Assembly (NCBI GenBank): GCA_026994095.1
Contig: JALWRU010000211.1
Location: 1 to 6,335 of the forward strand
DNA length: 6,335 nt
From: Nitrospira sp.
GTDB lineage: Bacteria; Nitrospirota; JACRHL01
Direction of reading: 5' to 3'
Part shown: in pieces, positions 1-6,113 of the stretch
Numbering within the stretch: position 1 is the first letter of the stretch
Layout of the letters: every line of letters starts with the position of its first letter
Notes under the pieces: generated by a model
Database searches by the model: none
What the model was told of the DNA's origin: nothing
Seen by the model: only the letters and a program-made list of their open reading frames with translations
Program-made: the position numbers and the translations under genes

Positions 1-1292
1 GAGGCCTCACGGTGCTGAACATGCTGTTCACCGATTTTTCGCCCCAATGGCAGCGGCACAACGCCCAGACCCTGATCGCCCGCCTGCATCCGCCTCAAAC
101 ACCATTGACCATCAACCCGACGGTATCCGCTGACATCCGTGAAGACAAACGGCTCACCATCGGCTACCTGTCCAGCGATTTTCGGGATCATGCGGTAGCC
201 ACACTGGTGGCCGGGCTGTTCGAGCAGCACGACCGGGACCGGTTTCGTATCCTGGGGTTTTCCATCGGCGAGGACGACGGCAGCCAGATCGCCCAACGTA
301 TTGCCGACGGCGTGGACACCTTTATTTCATTGAACGACCTGACCGATGAGCAGGCTGCCCGCGCCATCCTGAGCGAGCAGGTCGATATTCTGGTGGACCT
401 GAACGGTCATACCGGCGACGCCAGGCTCGATATTCTGGCCCGCAAACCGGCCCCGATTCAGGCCACCTGGCTCGGCTTTGCCGGCACCACCGGCGCACCC
501 TATCTGGACTATATTCTGGTCGATCCGTTTGTGGCACCACCGGAGGGACGCAACGGCTTCTCTGAACAGACGGTTTGGCTGGGCGACTGCTATCTGATCA
601 ACGACGACCGGCGAAAAATCCAGCAACCGCTACCCACCCGCGTAGAGGCCGGGCTACCGGAGACCGGATTTGTCTGGTGCGCCTTTAACGACATTTACAA
701 GTTCACACCCAAGGTGTTTGATCTGTGGATGTCGCTGTTGGCCGACACCCCCGGCTCTGTGCTGTGGGTCCGCCACAACAACGACCGGGCCACCGCCAAC
801 CTGCGCCAGCGGGCAGAACGTCGCGGGGTCGATCCCGACCGGCTGATCTGGGCCCCACGGGTGGCCTCCAACGCCGACCATCTGGCCCGCCTGTCCTGCG
901 CCGATCTGATGCTGGATACCCTGCCCTACAACGGCCACAGCACCACCTGTGACGCCCTGTGGGCCGGGGTGCCGGTACTGACCTGCAGCGGCGACGGCTT
1001 TGCTGCGCGGGTGGCGGGCAGCCTGCTTCACGCCGTCGGGCTTCCGGAGCTGGTGACCGATTCGCTGGAGCAGTACCAACAGATCGCTCTGGAACTAGCA
1101 ACCGCACCGGAGCGGCTGGCCGCCATGCGGCACTATCTGCAAAACGACGGCAGGCGTTCGGCGTTATTTGATACCGCCCGCACCACCAGCCATCTGGAGA
1201 CCGCCTATGAGCAGATGTGGCAGCGACATCAGGCGGGCCAGCCGCCCGCCGACCTGATTGTTTCACCCTTGCCCGATACCTCGATCACCTGA
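1..1292 (+). CDS. SPINDLY/OGT-like family 41 glycosyltransferase, 5'-truncated by the window
   Basis: The frame is open to the left edge. A GTG at 12 exists, but the codons before it are also sense, so this is probably the C-terminal 430 residues of a longer protein. Counting from GTG 12, the catalytic region matches the GT41 (O-GlcNAc transferase/SPINDLY) pattern. RLTIGYLSSDFRDHAV is at about 47-62, with H60 in the place of the conserved active-site region His. ILVDLNGHTGDARLDILARK is at 126-145. FNDIYKFTP is at 225-233, with K230 matching the UDP-contacting Lys of human OGT. DTLPYNGHSTTCDALWAG is at 302-319, matching the nucleotide-sugar motif. Family members transfer a sugar from a nucleotide donor to Ser/Thr of proteins in the cytoplasm and usually carry N-terminal TPR repeats that bind the substrate; here those would lie upstream of the window. 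Donor and target cannot be read from sequence. Some bacterial relatives, such as FlmG, glycosylate flagellin, which fits the FliB-like gene 76 nt downstream. The family call is secure; the target is inference. Confidence 0.9.
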   Translation, partial: GLTVLNMLFTDFSPQWQRHNAQTLIARLHPPQTPLTINPTVSADIREDKRLTIGYLSSDFRDHAVATLVAGLFEQHDRDRFRILGFSIGEDDGSQIAQRIADGVDTFISLNDLTDEQAARAILSEQVDILVDLNGHTGDARLDILARKPAPIQATWLGFAGTTGAPYLDYILVDPFVAPPEGRNGFSEQTVWLGDCYLINDDRRKIQQPLPTRVEAGLPETGFVWCAFNDIYKFTPKVFDLWMSLLADTPGSVLWVRHNNDRATANLRQRAERRGVDPDRLIWAPRVASNADHLARLSCADLMLDTLPYNGHSTTCDALWAGVPVLTCSGDGFAARVAGSLLHAVGLPELVTDSLEQYQQIALELATAPERLAAMRHYLQNDGRRSALFDTARTTSHLETAYEQMWQRHQAGQPPADLIVSPLPDTSIT

Positions 1293-1317
1293 CCTGATCG
1301 CAACGATCGGGTAGAAT
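1289..1317 (+). promoter_or_regulatory. Candidate sigma70 promoter for the FliB-like gene
   Basis: CTGACC (1289-1294; 4 of 6 matches to TTGACA), an exact 17-nt spacer and TAGAAT (1312-1317; 5 of 6 matches to TATAAT) lie 52 nt before the ATG at 1369. The -35 hexamer overlaps the stop codon of the upstream gene. A start near 1324 would give a leader of about 45 nt. This is motif matching only; co-transcription with the glycosyltransferase remains possible. Confidence 0.35.
1293..1311 (+). terminator. Hairpin after the glycosyltransferase stop codon
   Basis: CCTGATCG, a 3-nt CAA loop and CGATCGGG form an 8-bp stem with one T-G wobble, starting directly after the TGA stop. No T-tract follows (the next bases are TAGAAT), so an intrinsic terminator is only weakly supported. 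It could instead be an mRNA 3'-end stabiliser or a regulatory element overlapping the candidate promoter of the next gene. Confidence 0.35.
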
Positions 1318-1368
1318 CACCAGGACCATACCGGGTTCCGATTCTTCCCACCTGAGACGGCTTGACCC

Positions 1369-2634
1369 ATGACAAAACCGAGCCGATCTCCACACGCCCG
1401 TCGGCCTGCCGGGCGGGACCATTCCAAGGTCATACGGGTTCTCAATTTTCATGCCGGTTACGCCTGCCGCAGTTCCACCCACTGCTGCCGCCCGGACGAT
1501 CTACACATCTCGGTACCACCGCAGGTACGGGACCGGCTGGTACAACACCTGAACGACGGCACACTGGTGCCTCCAAACGAGCAGAACAGCAGCCCGGACA
1601 AACTGCTCCGCATCACCACACCCTCGGTCATTTTTTCCACCGGAGGGGCACCCCCTGACCCACCTGTTTTTTTAGGGGCTGATGAACAGGGGCGGTGCCT
1701 GTTTCTGGATGCCGCTCACGACAACCTGTGCAGTATTCACTCCCAGTTAGGCTTGTCATCCCTGCCACCCATCTGCATGACCTTTCCCCGACTCTATATT
1801 GAGCGGCAATCAGGCAAGGTACTGGCGTACTCCTGCAACTGCCCGACCGCGGCGGCCATGCTGTTTGAAGGGGAAGAAGAGCCCGCGCTGGTCACCCGCC
1901 CCCGCCACAGCGTGGCGCAGGATGTGACCGTATTTGACGCCCGCAATGTGCTGCCGCCCAAACGGACCCCAACAGCCCGTATGAGCTGGGATGATTACGA
2001 ACAGTGGGAACGGCAGGCAGTAGCGCTGCTGGCCCGACCAGAGCAGTCGCCAGAAGCCGCTCTGGTCGCGATCCTGCACTCCACACGCACACCCGAAGAC
2101 ACAGCAAACGGCCCGGAATTGACCGGGCAGGACAACCTGCGTCCACTGTCACCGGGGCTGCCCGCTGCCCGCCAACTGGTGGCAGAACTGCTGGGCGTGA
2201 CGATTCAGTCCAACCCCACCGCACGGGCGGTGACCCAGGCGTTTGTGGCGCGCTACGGCAGTGCCACCGGCGCAGCCGGGGAGCAACAGCTCCAGCAGGA
2301 CCATGACCGATATGTCGCCGACGGATGGGGGGCATTCTCCCGGCCGATTCGACGCTACCTGGCTACCATGACATTCGTAAACCGGGTGGCAGAGGTGGCC
2401 GATGGCTTGCGGAGTATTGCTTACTCTATTATCTGCGCCCACGTAATGACCCGAATCGGGGTCACGGTACTGTGTGCCGAGCAGCAACGACCGATAGACG
2501 CCGAACTGCTGCAACAGGCCATCGGTTACAGCGACTATCTACTCAAACACTCCGACCCCACACCACTGGTGAACCATTTTGACCGGGCCGAGAACATGAG
2601 CGACGGCCAACTGCTGCACGTCCTCGCCCCGTAA
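1369..2634 (+). CDS. Cysteine-cluster protein resembling flagellin lysine-N-methylase (FliB/YkgJ type)
   Basis: The protein has 421 residues, close to the usual length of about 400 for FliB-type proteins. The start is ATG 1369, with a weak purine-rich GAGACGG 8 nt upstream. The N-terminal half holds an ordered cysteine set: YACRSSTHCC (C33, C39, C40), GRCLFLD (C110), NLCSIHSQLG (C121), PPICMTFPR (C136) and YSCNCPTAAAMLF (C156, C158). The order CC, then C.FL, LC.I...LG, C.TFPR and SCP.AA is the layout of the CxxCxxCC family that includes FliB, which methylates lysines of flagellin and has been reported to use an iron-sulfur cluster. The C-terminal half is helical and resembles the tail of FliB-type proteins (SIAYSIICAHV at 349-359). 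The first cluster is C-x5-CC and lacks the extra cysteine usual in FliB, so metal binding may differ. The gene follows a protein glycosyltransferase, supporting a role in post-translational modification. A generic metal-chelating YkgJ-like role is the alternative. Family is fairly sure; substrate is inferred. Confidence 0.75.
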   Translation: MTKPSRSPHARRPAGRDHSKVIRVLNFHAGYACRSSTHCCRPDDLHISVPPQVRDRLVQHLNDGTLVPPNEQNSSPDKLLRITTPSVIFSTGGAPPDPPVFLGADEQGRCLFLDAAHDNLCSIHSQLGLSSLPPICMTFPRLYIERQSGKVLAYSCNCPTAAAMLFEGEEEPALVTRPRHSVAQDVTVFDARNVLPPKRTPTARMSWDDYEQWERQAVALLARPEQSPEAALVAILHSTRTPEDTANGPELTGQDNLRPLSPGLPAARQLVAELLGVTIQSNPTARAVTQAFVARYGSATGAAGEQQLQQDHDRYVADGWGAFSRPIRRYLATMTFVNRVAEVADGLRSIAYSIICAHVMTRIGVTVLCAEQQRPIDAELLQQAIGYSDYLLKHSDPTPLVNHFDRAENMSDGQLLHVLAP

Positions 2635-2639
2635 ACCGA

Positions 2640-2662
2640 CCAGGGCCTGTTACAGGCCCTGG
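2640..2662. terminator. Perfect 10-bp hairpin between two convergent genes (possible bidirectional terminator)
   Basis: CCAGGGCCTG, loop TTA and CAGGCCCTGG form an uninterrupted, GC-rich 10-bp stem. It lies 5 nt after the stop of the FliB-like gene, and its loop is the stop codon (TAA on the minus strand) of the opposing lipoprotein gene. A strong T-tract is missing on both sides, so factor-independent termination may be inefficient. Position and symmetry favour a shared transcript-end structure. Confidence 0.6.
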
Positions 2663-3957
2663 GGTGATGACGGTATCTGTGGCTCCGGCTTACCCAAGGA
2701 CTCCTCGAGCAGCTTGATGATGGCCGCGTCCCCCCCTTCTTTGGCGTAGTCCAGCGGTCGCATCTCCCGGTCGTCCTGCATGTTGGTGCGGACGCCCTTT
2801 GCCAACAGCCACTTAACCGCTTCCAGCTGTTTACCCTTGACCGCAGCCACCAGCGGTGACGGCCCCTGCCCCAGCGTTACTTTGGGGGAGAAATTCAGGT
2901 GCGCGCCGTGATCTACCAGCCGCTCCATGAGCGGAATTTCTCCCTCCTGCGCCACTGCCGCCAGGGGCAGCCATCCATATATATTGGGCACATTGGGGTC
3001 GGCCTTGGCCGCCAGCAGCAGGTCAAAAATCGCTGCCCGCTCGACCGGATCGGCGTTGGATACCGCCGCCATCAGTGCCGAGTCGTGGTAGCCATCCACA
3101 CCGGCCACGTTGGCCCCCGCATCCAGTAACATCGCCACCCCCTCGGCAGTACCAAACTGGGCCTCAAAGGTGAGCGCATTGCACAGTTCGCGCTTTAGAC
3201 AGTTGGGGGACAGGTTAATCCCACCGGTCTGCAATAGCGCCTTTACGTCATTCAGACGGCGCTGGTGCAAGGCATACAGAACCTTGTCCTGCCCGGTCGC
3301 CGGGCTAAACCCACCCGCCTTGCGAAAGCTGACTTGAGGGTCCGTCGCCAACTCAGGCTTGGCGGGTGTTGCTGCCAGCACCCGTTTAAAAGGTGCCTTG
3401 CCCATCAGGTCCCAGTAGTTAATGCCATCGTGCAGACGGGCGTCGCTGGTGATTGACACCAGATGACTATGCTCCGCCAGCGGCTTGGTGAACAAAAACG
3501 CATGATCGGTAAAACCGACCAATCGGTAGCTGTCACCGTCAGCAATGTAGATATACGACAGCGGCTTGTCCGAATAACTGGACTGGGGGTCTACCGGCAG
3601 CCGGATGGGTCGGCCCAGCACCTGCGACAGGTCCTGCTCAAACAGCTCGGTACTCATGACAATGCTGTATCGGGTCACTCCGTTGACGTGGTTGGCACGC
3701 TGGTTGGTGCGGTCGATATAGACGTAGCTGGCCAACTGCCCAGCCTTCTTGTTGCCGAGGGGATAGTGCCCCGCCACCCGACGGTACTCCTCCAGCCACG
3801 AACCGATCTGCTGCAGGTGCTGTACCCGGATGATGTCCATGTCCTGCTGTTGCCGGTCGCGACGCGCCTCATGCATCGCCATACACCCGGACAGCATCAG
3901 CGGGACCAGAACACCCACCAGCCACAATACCATCCGACCTGATCCGAACTGCTTCAT
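2650..3957 (-). CDS. Ankyrin-repeat lipoprotein with a pilin-like middle region
   Basis: The protein has 435 residues from ATG 3957. An in-frame ATG at 3981 would add 8 residues but has no Shine-Dalgarno and spoils the signal peptide; ATG 3957 is preceded by AAAGGGAG (3969-3976) at 11 nt. The N-terminus is a lipoprotein signal: basic K2/R8, a hydrophobic stretch and lipobox LMLSGC with C25 as the lipidated residue. The residue after C25 is Met, not Asp, which favours the outer membrane. Residues about 38-150 (LEEYRRVAGHYPL, then VDPQSSYSDKPLSYIYIADG) recall the soluble domain of GspG-like pseudopilins; this is a visual impression. Residues about 225-418 contain four to six ankyrin-type repeats, such as AEGVAMLLDAGANV, IPLMERLVDHGAHLN and LEAVKWLLAKGVRTN followed by RPLDYAKEGGDAAI. 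C253 and C259 could form a disulfide. The likely role is a periplasmic-facing binding scaffold; the partner is unknown. It is divergent from nifA and no functional link is shown. Confidence 0.85.
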   Translation of the reverse strand: MKQFGSGRMVLWLVGVLVPLMLSGCMAMHEARRDRQQQDMDIIRVQHLQQIGSWLEEYRRVAGHYPLGNKKAGQLASYVYIDRTNQRANHVNGVTRYSIVMSTELFEQDLSQVLGRPIRLPVDPQSSYSDKPLSYIYIADGDSYRLVGFTDHAFLFTKPLAEHSHLVSITSDARLHDGINYWDLMGKAPFKRVLAATPAKPELATDPQVSFRKAGGFSPATGQDKVLYALHQRRLNDVKALLQTGGINLSPNCLKRELCNALTFEAQFGTAEGVAMLLDAGANVAGVDGYHDSALMAAVSNADPVERAAIFDLLLAAKADPNVPNIYGWLPLAAVAQEGEIPLMERLVDHGAHLNFSPKVTLGQGPSPLVAAVKGKQLEAVKWLLAKGVRTNMQDDREMRPLDYAKEGGDAAIIKLLEESLGKPEPQIPSSPQGL

Positions 3958-3994
3958 TCCTGCACACACTCCCTTTAACATGTGGGTCGGCCCG

Positions 3995-4293
3995 CCAATT
4001 GCACACCGTATCTACAGCGGATACCGATGTCGTCAATCTGACTGTCTATTAATAGTAACCGCTAACCGGGCGGGTTCAAGGCCCAGACCAGACTGGCGTT
4101 GAATCCTTCCCGCCCAATCGCCTTCACACTGAGGGCTGCCAAAGTGAGCTAGTCGACAATAATGTCGCAATTAAATCTATATGGTATTATTTACTACGCA
4201 TGGTCGCCAGCGTCGTATGGCGGAGCGATTGGTAAATCAAGGACGAGCGGCGCAATCCACCTCGCCCAATAACGCCCGCACTCCCGCTATTGG
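3995..4293. repeat. Recurring CCAATNGC motif in the nifA/lipoprotein intergenic region
   Basis: Four copies of CCAATNGC occur: CCAATTGC (3995-4002, +), CCAATCGC (4114-4121, +), CCAATCGC (4225-4232, -) and CCAATAGC (4286-4293, -). Looser variants are CCAATAACGC (4266-4275) and CCAATTTGC (4370-4378), the latter inside the sigma54 promoter. The spacing is irregular. They may be binding sites of an unidentified regulator or a chance excess; no known operator was recognised. Confidence 0.35.
4052..4079 (-). promoter_or_regulatory. Weak candidate sigma70 promoter for the lipoprotein gene
   Basis: Read on the minus strand, TTGAAC (4079-4074), a 16-nt spacer and TACTAT (4057-4052) match the -35 and -10 hexamers at 4 of 6 each. 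The resulting leader to ATG 3957 would be about 90 nt. No better match was found nearer the gene, but the support is only motif-level. Confidence 0.22.
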
Positions 4294-4363
4294 CCCTGCC
4301 GCCGGGACATTGCCCAGCACAGCGTAGCCCAGTGAGGAGGTTTTCTACCCCACACCGGCAGTT

Positions 4364-4378
4364 TGGCCCCCAATTTGC
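4364..4378 (+). promoter_or_regulatory. Sigma54 (RpoN) -24/-12 promoter of nifA
   Basis: TGGCCCCCAATTTGC matches the consensus TGGCACGNNNNTTGC at 9 of 11 specified positions. The invariant GG (4365-4366) and GC (4377-4378) are separated by exactly 10 nt. Transcription would start near 4390. That leaves a 46-nt leader before ATG 4436 but only 13 nt before the in-frame GTG at 4403, which argues for the ATG. The promoter requires an AAA+ enhancer-binding protein such as NtrC or NifA itself. Confidence 0.75.
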
Positions 4379-4411
4379 GTTTTAACCCTGAACGATAGAC
4401 CGGTGATACCC

Positions 4412-4417
4412 AAGGAG
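4412..4417 (+). promoter_or_regulatory. Shine-Dalgarno sequence upstream of nifA
   Basis: AAGGAG is the only good ribosome-binding sequence near the nifA start. It lies inside the frame if GTG 4403 is used, and 18 nt before ATG 4436, which is longer than ideal. The site argues that translation starts after it, but it does not fix the codon: an in-frame CTG at 4430 is better spaced. Confidence 0.45.
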
Positions 4418-4435
4418 CGCGTTACCCCCCTGACC

Positions 4436-6109
4436 ATGCCACCCATGACCCAACGACTCAAATACCAGGACGACACCACCGACGCGGAGCACATCCAGCA
4501 CAAGCTGCGCGAATTAACTGCGCTCTCCAAAGTGGGTGCGGCCTTGGGTGCGCCGCTCGAGTTGACCGCCATTGCCCACCGGGTGATGGAGATCCTGCAT
4601 GCCGAGATGGGCATGCAGCGTGGCACCCTGGCGCTGGTGGAGCCGGATACCGGCGACGTGGTTATCAAGGTTGCACTGGGCCTCACCCCCAAAGAGCTGG
4701 CCAAGGGCCGCTATCGCCCCGGAGAAGGGGTGATCGGGCGGGTGGTGGCCGAAAAACGCCCCATCATCGTACCCAACGTGGGGCAGGAGCCGTCCTTCCT
4801 TGATCGTACCGGTGCCCGCGCTACCGTCTCCAAACAGGATCTGGCATTTTTGGCGGTTCCGTTGCGTTTTAAAGGAGAGGTGCTGGGGGCGCTGACCGCC
4901 GACCGCATCTTCGCCGAGAAGACCGTGCCGCTGGATGAAGATTTGCGGGTGCTGACCAGCGTTGCCTCCCTGTTTGCCCAGTCGGTGCAGCTACACCGCA
5001 TGTTCGATGAAGAAAAGCGCAGCCTGATCAGCCAGGCCCAGAATCTGGAGTCTCAGCTAAAACACCAGTTTCATGTGGACAATATGGTCGGCCACAGCCT
5101 GCCCATGACCGCCGTATACGAGGCCGTCTCGCAGGTATCCGGCACCCGCGCCACGGTATTGATCCGGGGCGAATCGGGTACTGGTAAAGAGTTGATCGCC
5201 CGCGCCATTCATGCCAACAGCCCCCGCGCCCGTGGGCCGTTCATCAAGGTCAACTGCGCCGCCCTGCCGGAGACCCTGCTGGAGAGCGAGCTGTTCGGCC
5301 ATGAAAAGGGGGCCTTTACCGGGGCCACCGGGGCCCGCAAGGGCCGCTTTGAGCTGGCCCACGGCGGCACCCTGTTTTTAGACGAGATCGGCGACATCCC
5401 CGCCTCGACCCAGGTCAGCCTGCTGCGGGTGCTACAGGAGATGGCCTTTGAACGGGTCGGTGGTAGCAATACCATTCACGTAGATGTACGCGTAGTCACA
5501 GCCACCCATCAACCGCTGGAGCAGATGGTCCGCGAGGGCACCTTTCGGGAGGATCTGTACTACCGCTTGAACGTGGTACCGATCACCCTGCCACCCCTGC
5601 GCGACCGGCGCGGTGACATCCCCCTGCTGGCCGAGCATTTTCGTAAAAAGATTGCCCGCGACAACAACAAACACGTGACCCTGTCTGAACAGGGGGTGTG
5701 GGAGTTGATGCAGTACCCGTGGCCGGGTAACGTGCGTGAGCTGGAAAATGTCATTGAACGGCTGGTGGTGATGTCGCCGGAGGGCCACATCAGCGGGGTC
5801 TCCGTAGCCGAGCTGTTACGGCTAACCCCGTCAATCTCCTCCAGCCCCGCACAGCCGACCGCGACATCACAGGCGCAACCGGCTGCCGCCCCACCACTCA
5901 GCACCCCGCAGGAGCAGCCGTCCCTTACCCGGGGCATTGAGGCGCTGGAGCGGGACCGCATCTATGAGGCGCTGGAGCGATGTGGCTGGGTGCAGGCGCG
6001 GGCTGCCCGCACCCTGGGCATCACCCCGAGGATGGTGGGCTACAAGATCAAAAAATACGGCCTGACCCCCTCCGACCCGACCCTGTTACCCAAGCGCCAA
6101 CAGGCGTAA
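4436..6109 (+). CDS. nifA: NifA-type sigma54-dependent transcriptional activator
   Basis: The protein has 557 residues from ATG 4436 (568 from the alternative GTG 4403, which lacks a Shine-Dalgarno; ATG 4445 is another option). Domains from ATG 4436: an N-terminal GAF domain at about 30-185 with the NifA-type string RYRPGEGVIGRVV and FLDRTGAR; a short coiled linker at 190-212; a sigma54-activating AAA+ domain at about 217-450; a Pro/Ala/Gln/Ser-rich linker at about 465-500; and a Fis-type helix-turn-helix at about 515-541 (WVQARAARTLGITPRMVGYK), close to that of NifA. In the AAA+ domain, Walker A is GESGTGKE (245-252), the sigma54-contact loop is GAFTGA (292-297), Walker B is GGTLFLDEIG (310-319), the arginine-finger region is REDLYYRLN (371-379) and sensor II is PGNVRELEN (430-438). 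All key motifs are intact. NifA switches on nitrogenase genes with RNA polymerase-sigma54. The linker has no cysteines, unlike oxygen-sensing alphaproteobacterial NifA, so sensing probably needs a partner such as NifL or GlnB/GlnK; nifL is not adjacent. Vnf/Anf-type activators are the main alternative. Confidence 0.85.
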   Translation: MPPMTQRLKYQDDTTDAEHIQHKLRELTALSKVGAALGAPLELTAIAHRVMEILHAEMGMQRGTLALVEPDTGDVVIKVALGLTPKELAKGRYRPGEGVIGRVVAEKRPIIVPNVGQEPSFLDRTGARATVSKQDLAFLAVPLRFKGEVLGALTADRIFAEKTVPLDEDLRVLTSVASLFAQSVQLHRMFDEEKRSLISQAQNLESQLKHQFHVDNMVGHSLPMTAVYEAVSQVSGTRATVLIRGESGTGKELIARAIHANSPRARGPFIKVNCAALPETLLESELFGHEKGAFTGATGARKGRFELAHGGTLFLDEIGDIPASTQVSLLRVLQEMAFERVGGSNTIHVDVRVVTATHQPLEQMVREGTFREDLYYRLNVVPITLPPLRDRRGDIPLLAEHFRKKIARDNNKHVTLSEQGVWELMQYPWPGNVRELENVIERLVVMSPEGHISGVSVAELLRLTPSISSSPAQPTATSQAQPAAAPPLSTPQEQPSLTRGIEALERDRIYEALERCGWVQARAARTLGITPRMVGYKIKKYGLTPSDPTLLPKRQQA

Positions 6110-6113
6110 AGCG

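Larger units (their letters stand above)
3958..4435. other. Divergent intergenic regulatory region between the lipoprotein gene and nifA
   Basis: This is the only stretch over 300 nt without a gene. Short frames here have no coding signature. It contains, from left to right: the lipoprotein Shine-Dalgarno (3969-3976), a possible minus-strand promoter (4052-4079), an AT-rich island (about 4151-4198) holding the palindrome CGACA-ATAA-TGTCG (4154-4167), a small hairpin CGCCA...TGGCG (4205-4222), scattered CCAATNGC motifs, and the sigma54 promoter and Shine-Dalgarno of nifA. No perfect TGT-N10-ACA NifA site is present; the nearest is TGT-N10-ACT at 4028-4043. Confidence 0.7.

Noticed and set aside
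654..1266. Long minus-strand frames inside the glycosyltransferase gene
   Set aside because: They are antisense shadows of a clearly conserved family 41 gene in GC-rich DNA, and their translations are Arg/Gly/Pro-rich with no recognisable domain.
4028..4043. Possible NifA upstream activator site TGT-N10-ACT
   Set aside because: The last base deviates from TGT-N10-ACA, and it lies about 360 nt from the sigma54 start. All other TGT and ACA triplets in the region were checked and none is correctly spaced.
3463..4102. Plus-strand frames overlapping the start of the lipoprotein gene
   Set aside because: They are antisense to a coherent signal peptide and pilin-like sequence, and have no ribosome-binding site or recognisable protein features.
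4227..4247. FNR-like or IHF-like site around GATTGGTAAATCAAGG
   Set aside because: The right half matches ATCAA, but the left FNR half does not match TTGAT. For IHF, AATCAA is present but the distal TTR is not.
4332..4385. Tiny leader frame GTG AGG AGG..., 17 codons, containing a strong AGGAGG
   Set aside because: No ribosome-binding site precedes the GTG, the AGGAGG has no start codon at a proper distance after it, and the frame spans the sigma54 promoter.
4403..4435. GTG 4403 as the nifA start
   Set aside because: It lacks a Shine-Dalgarno sequence and would sit only 13 nt from the predicted sigma54 start, while AAGGAG lies downstream of it. Not excluded.
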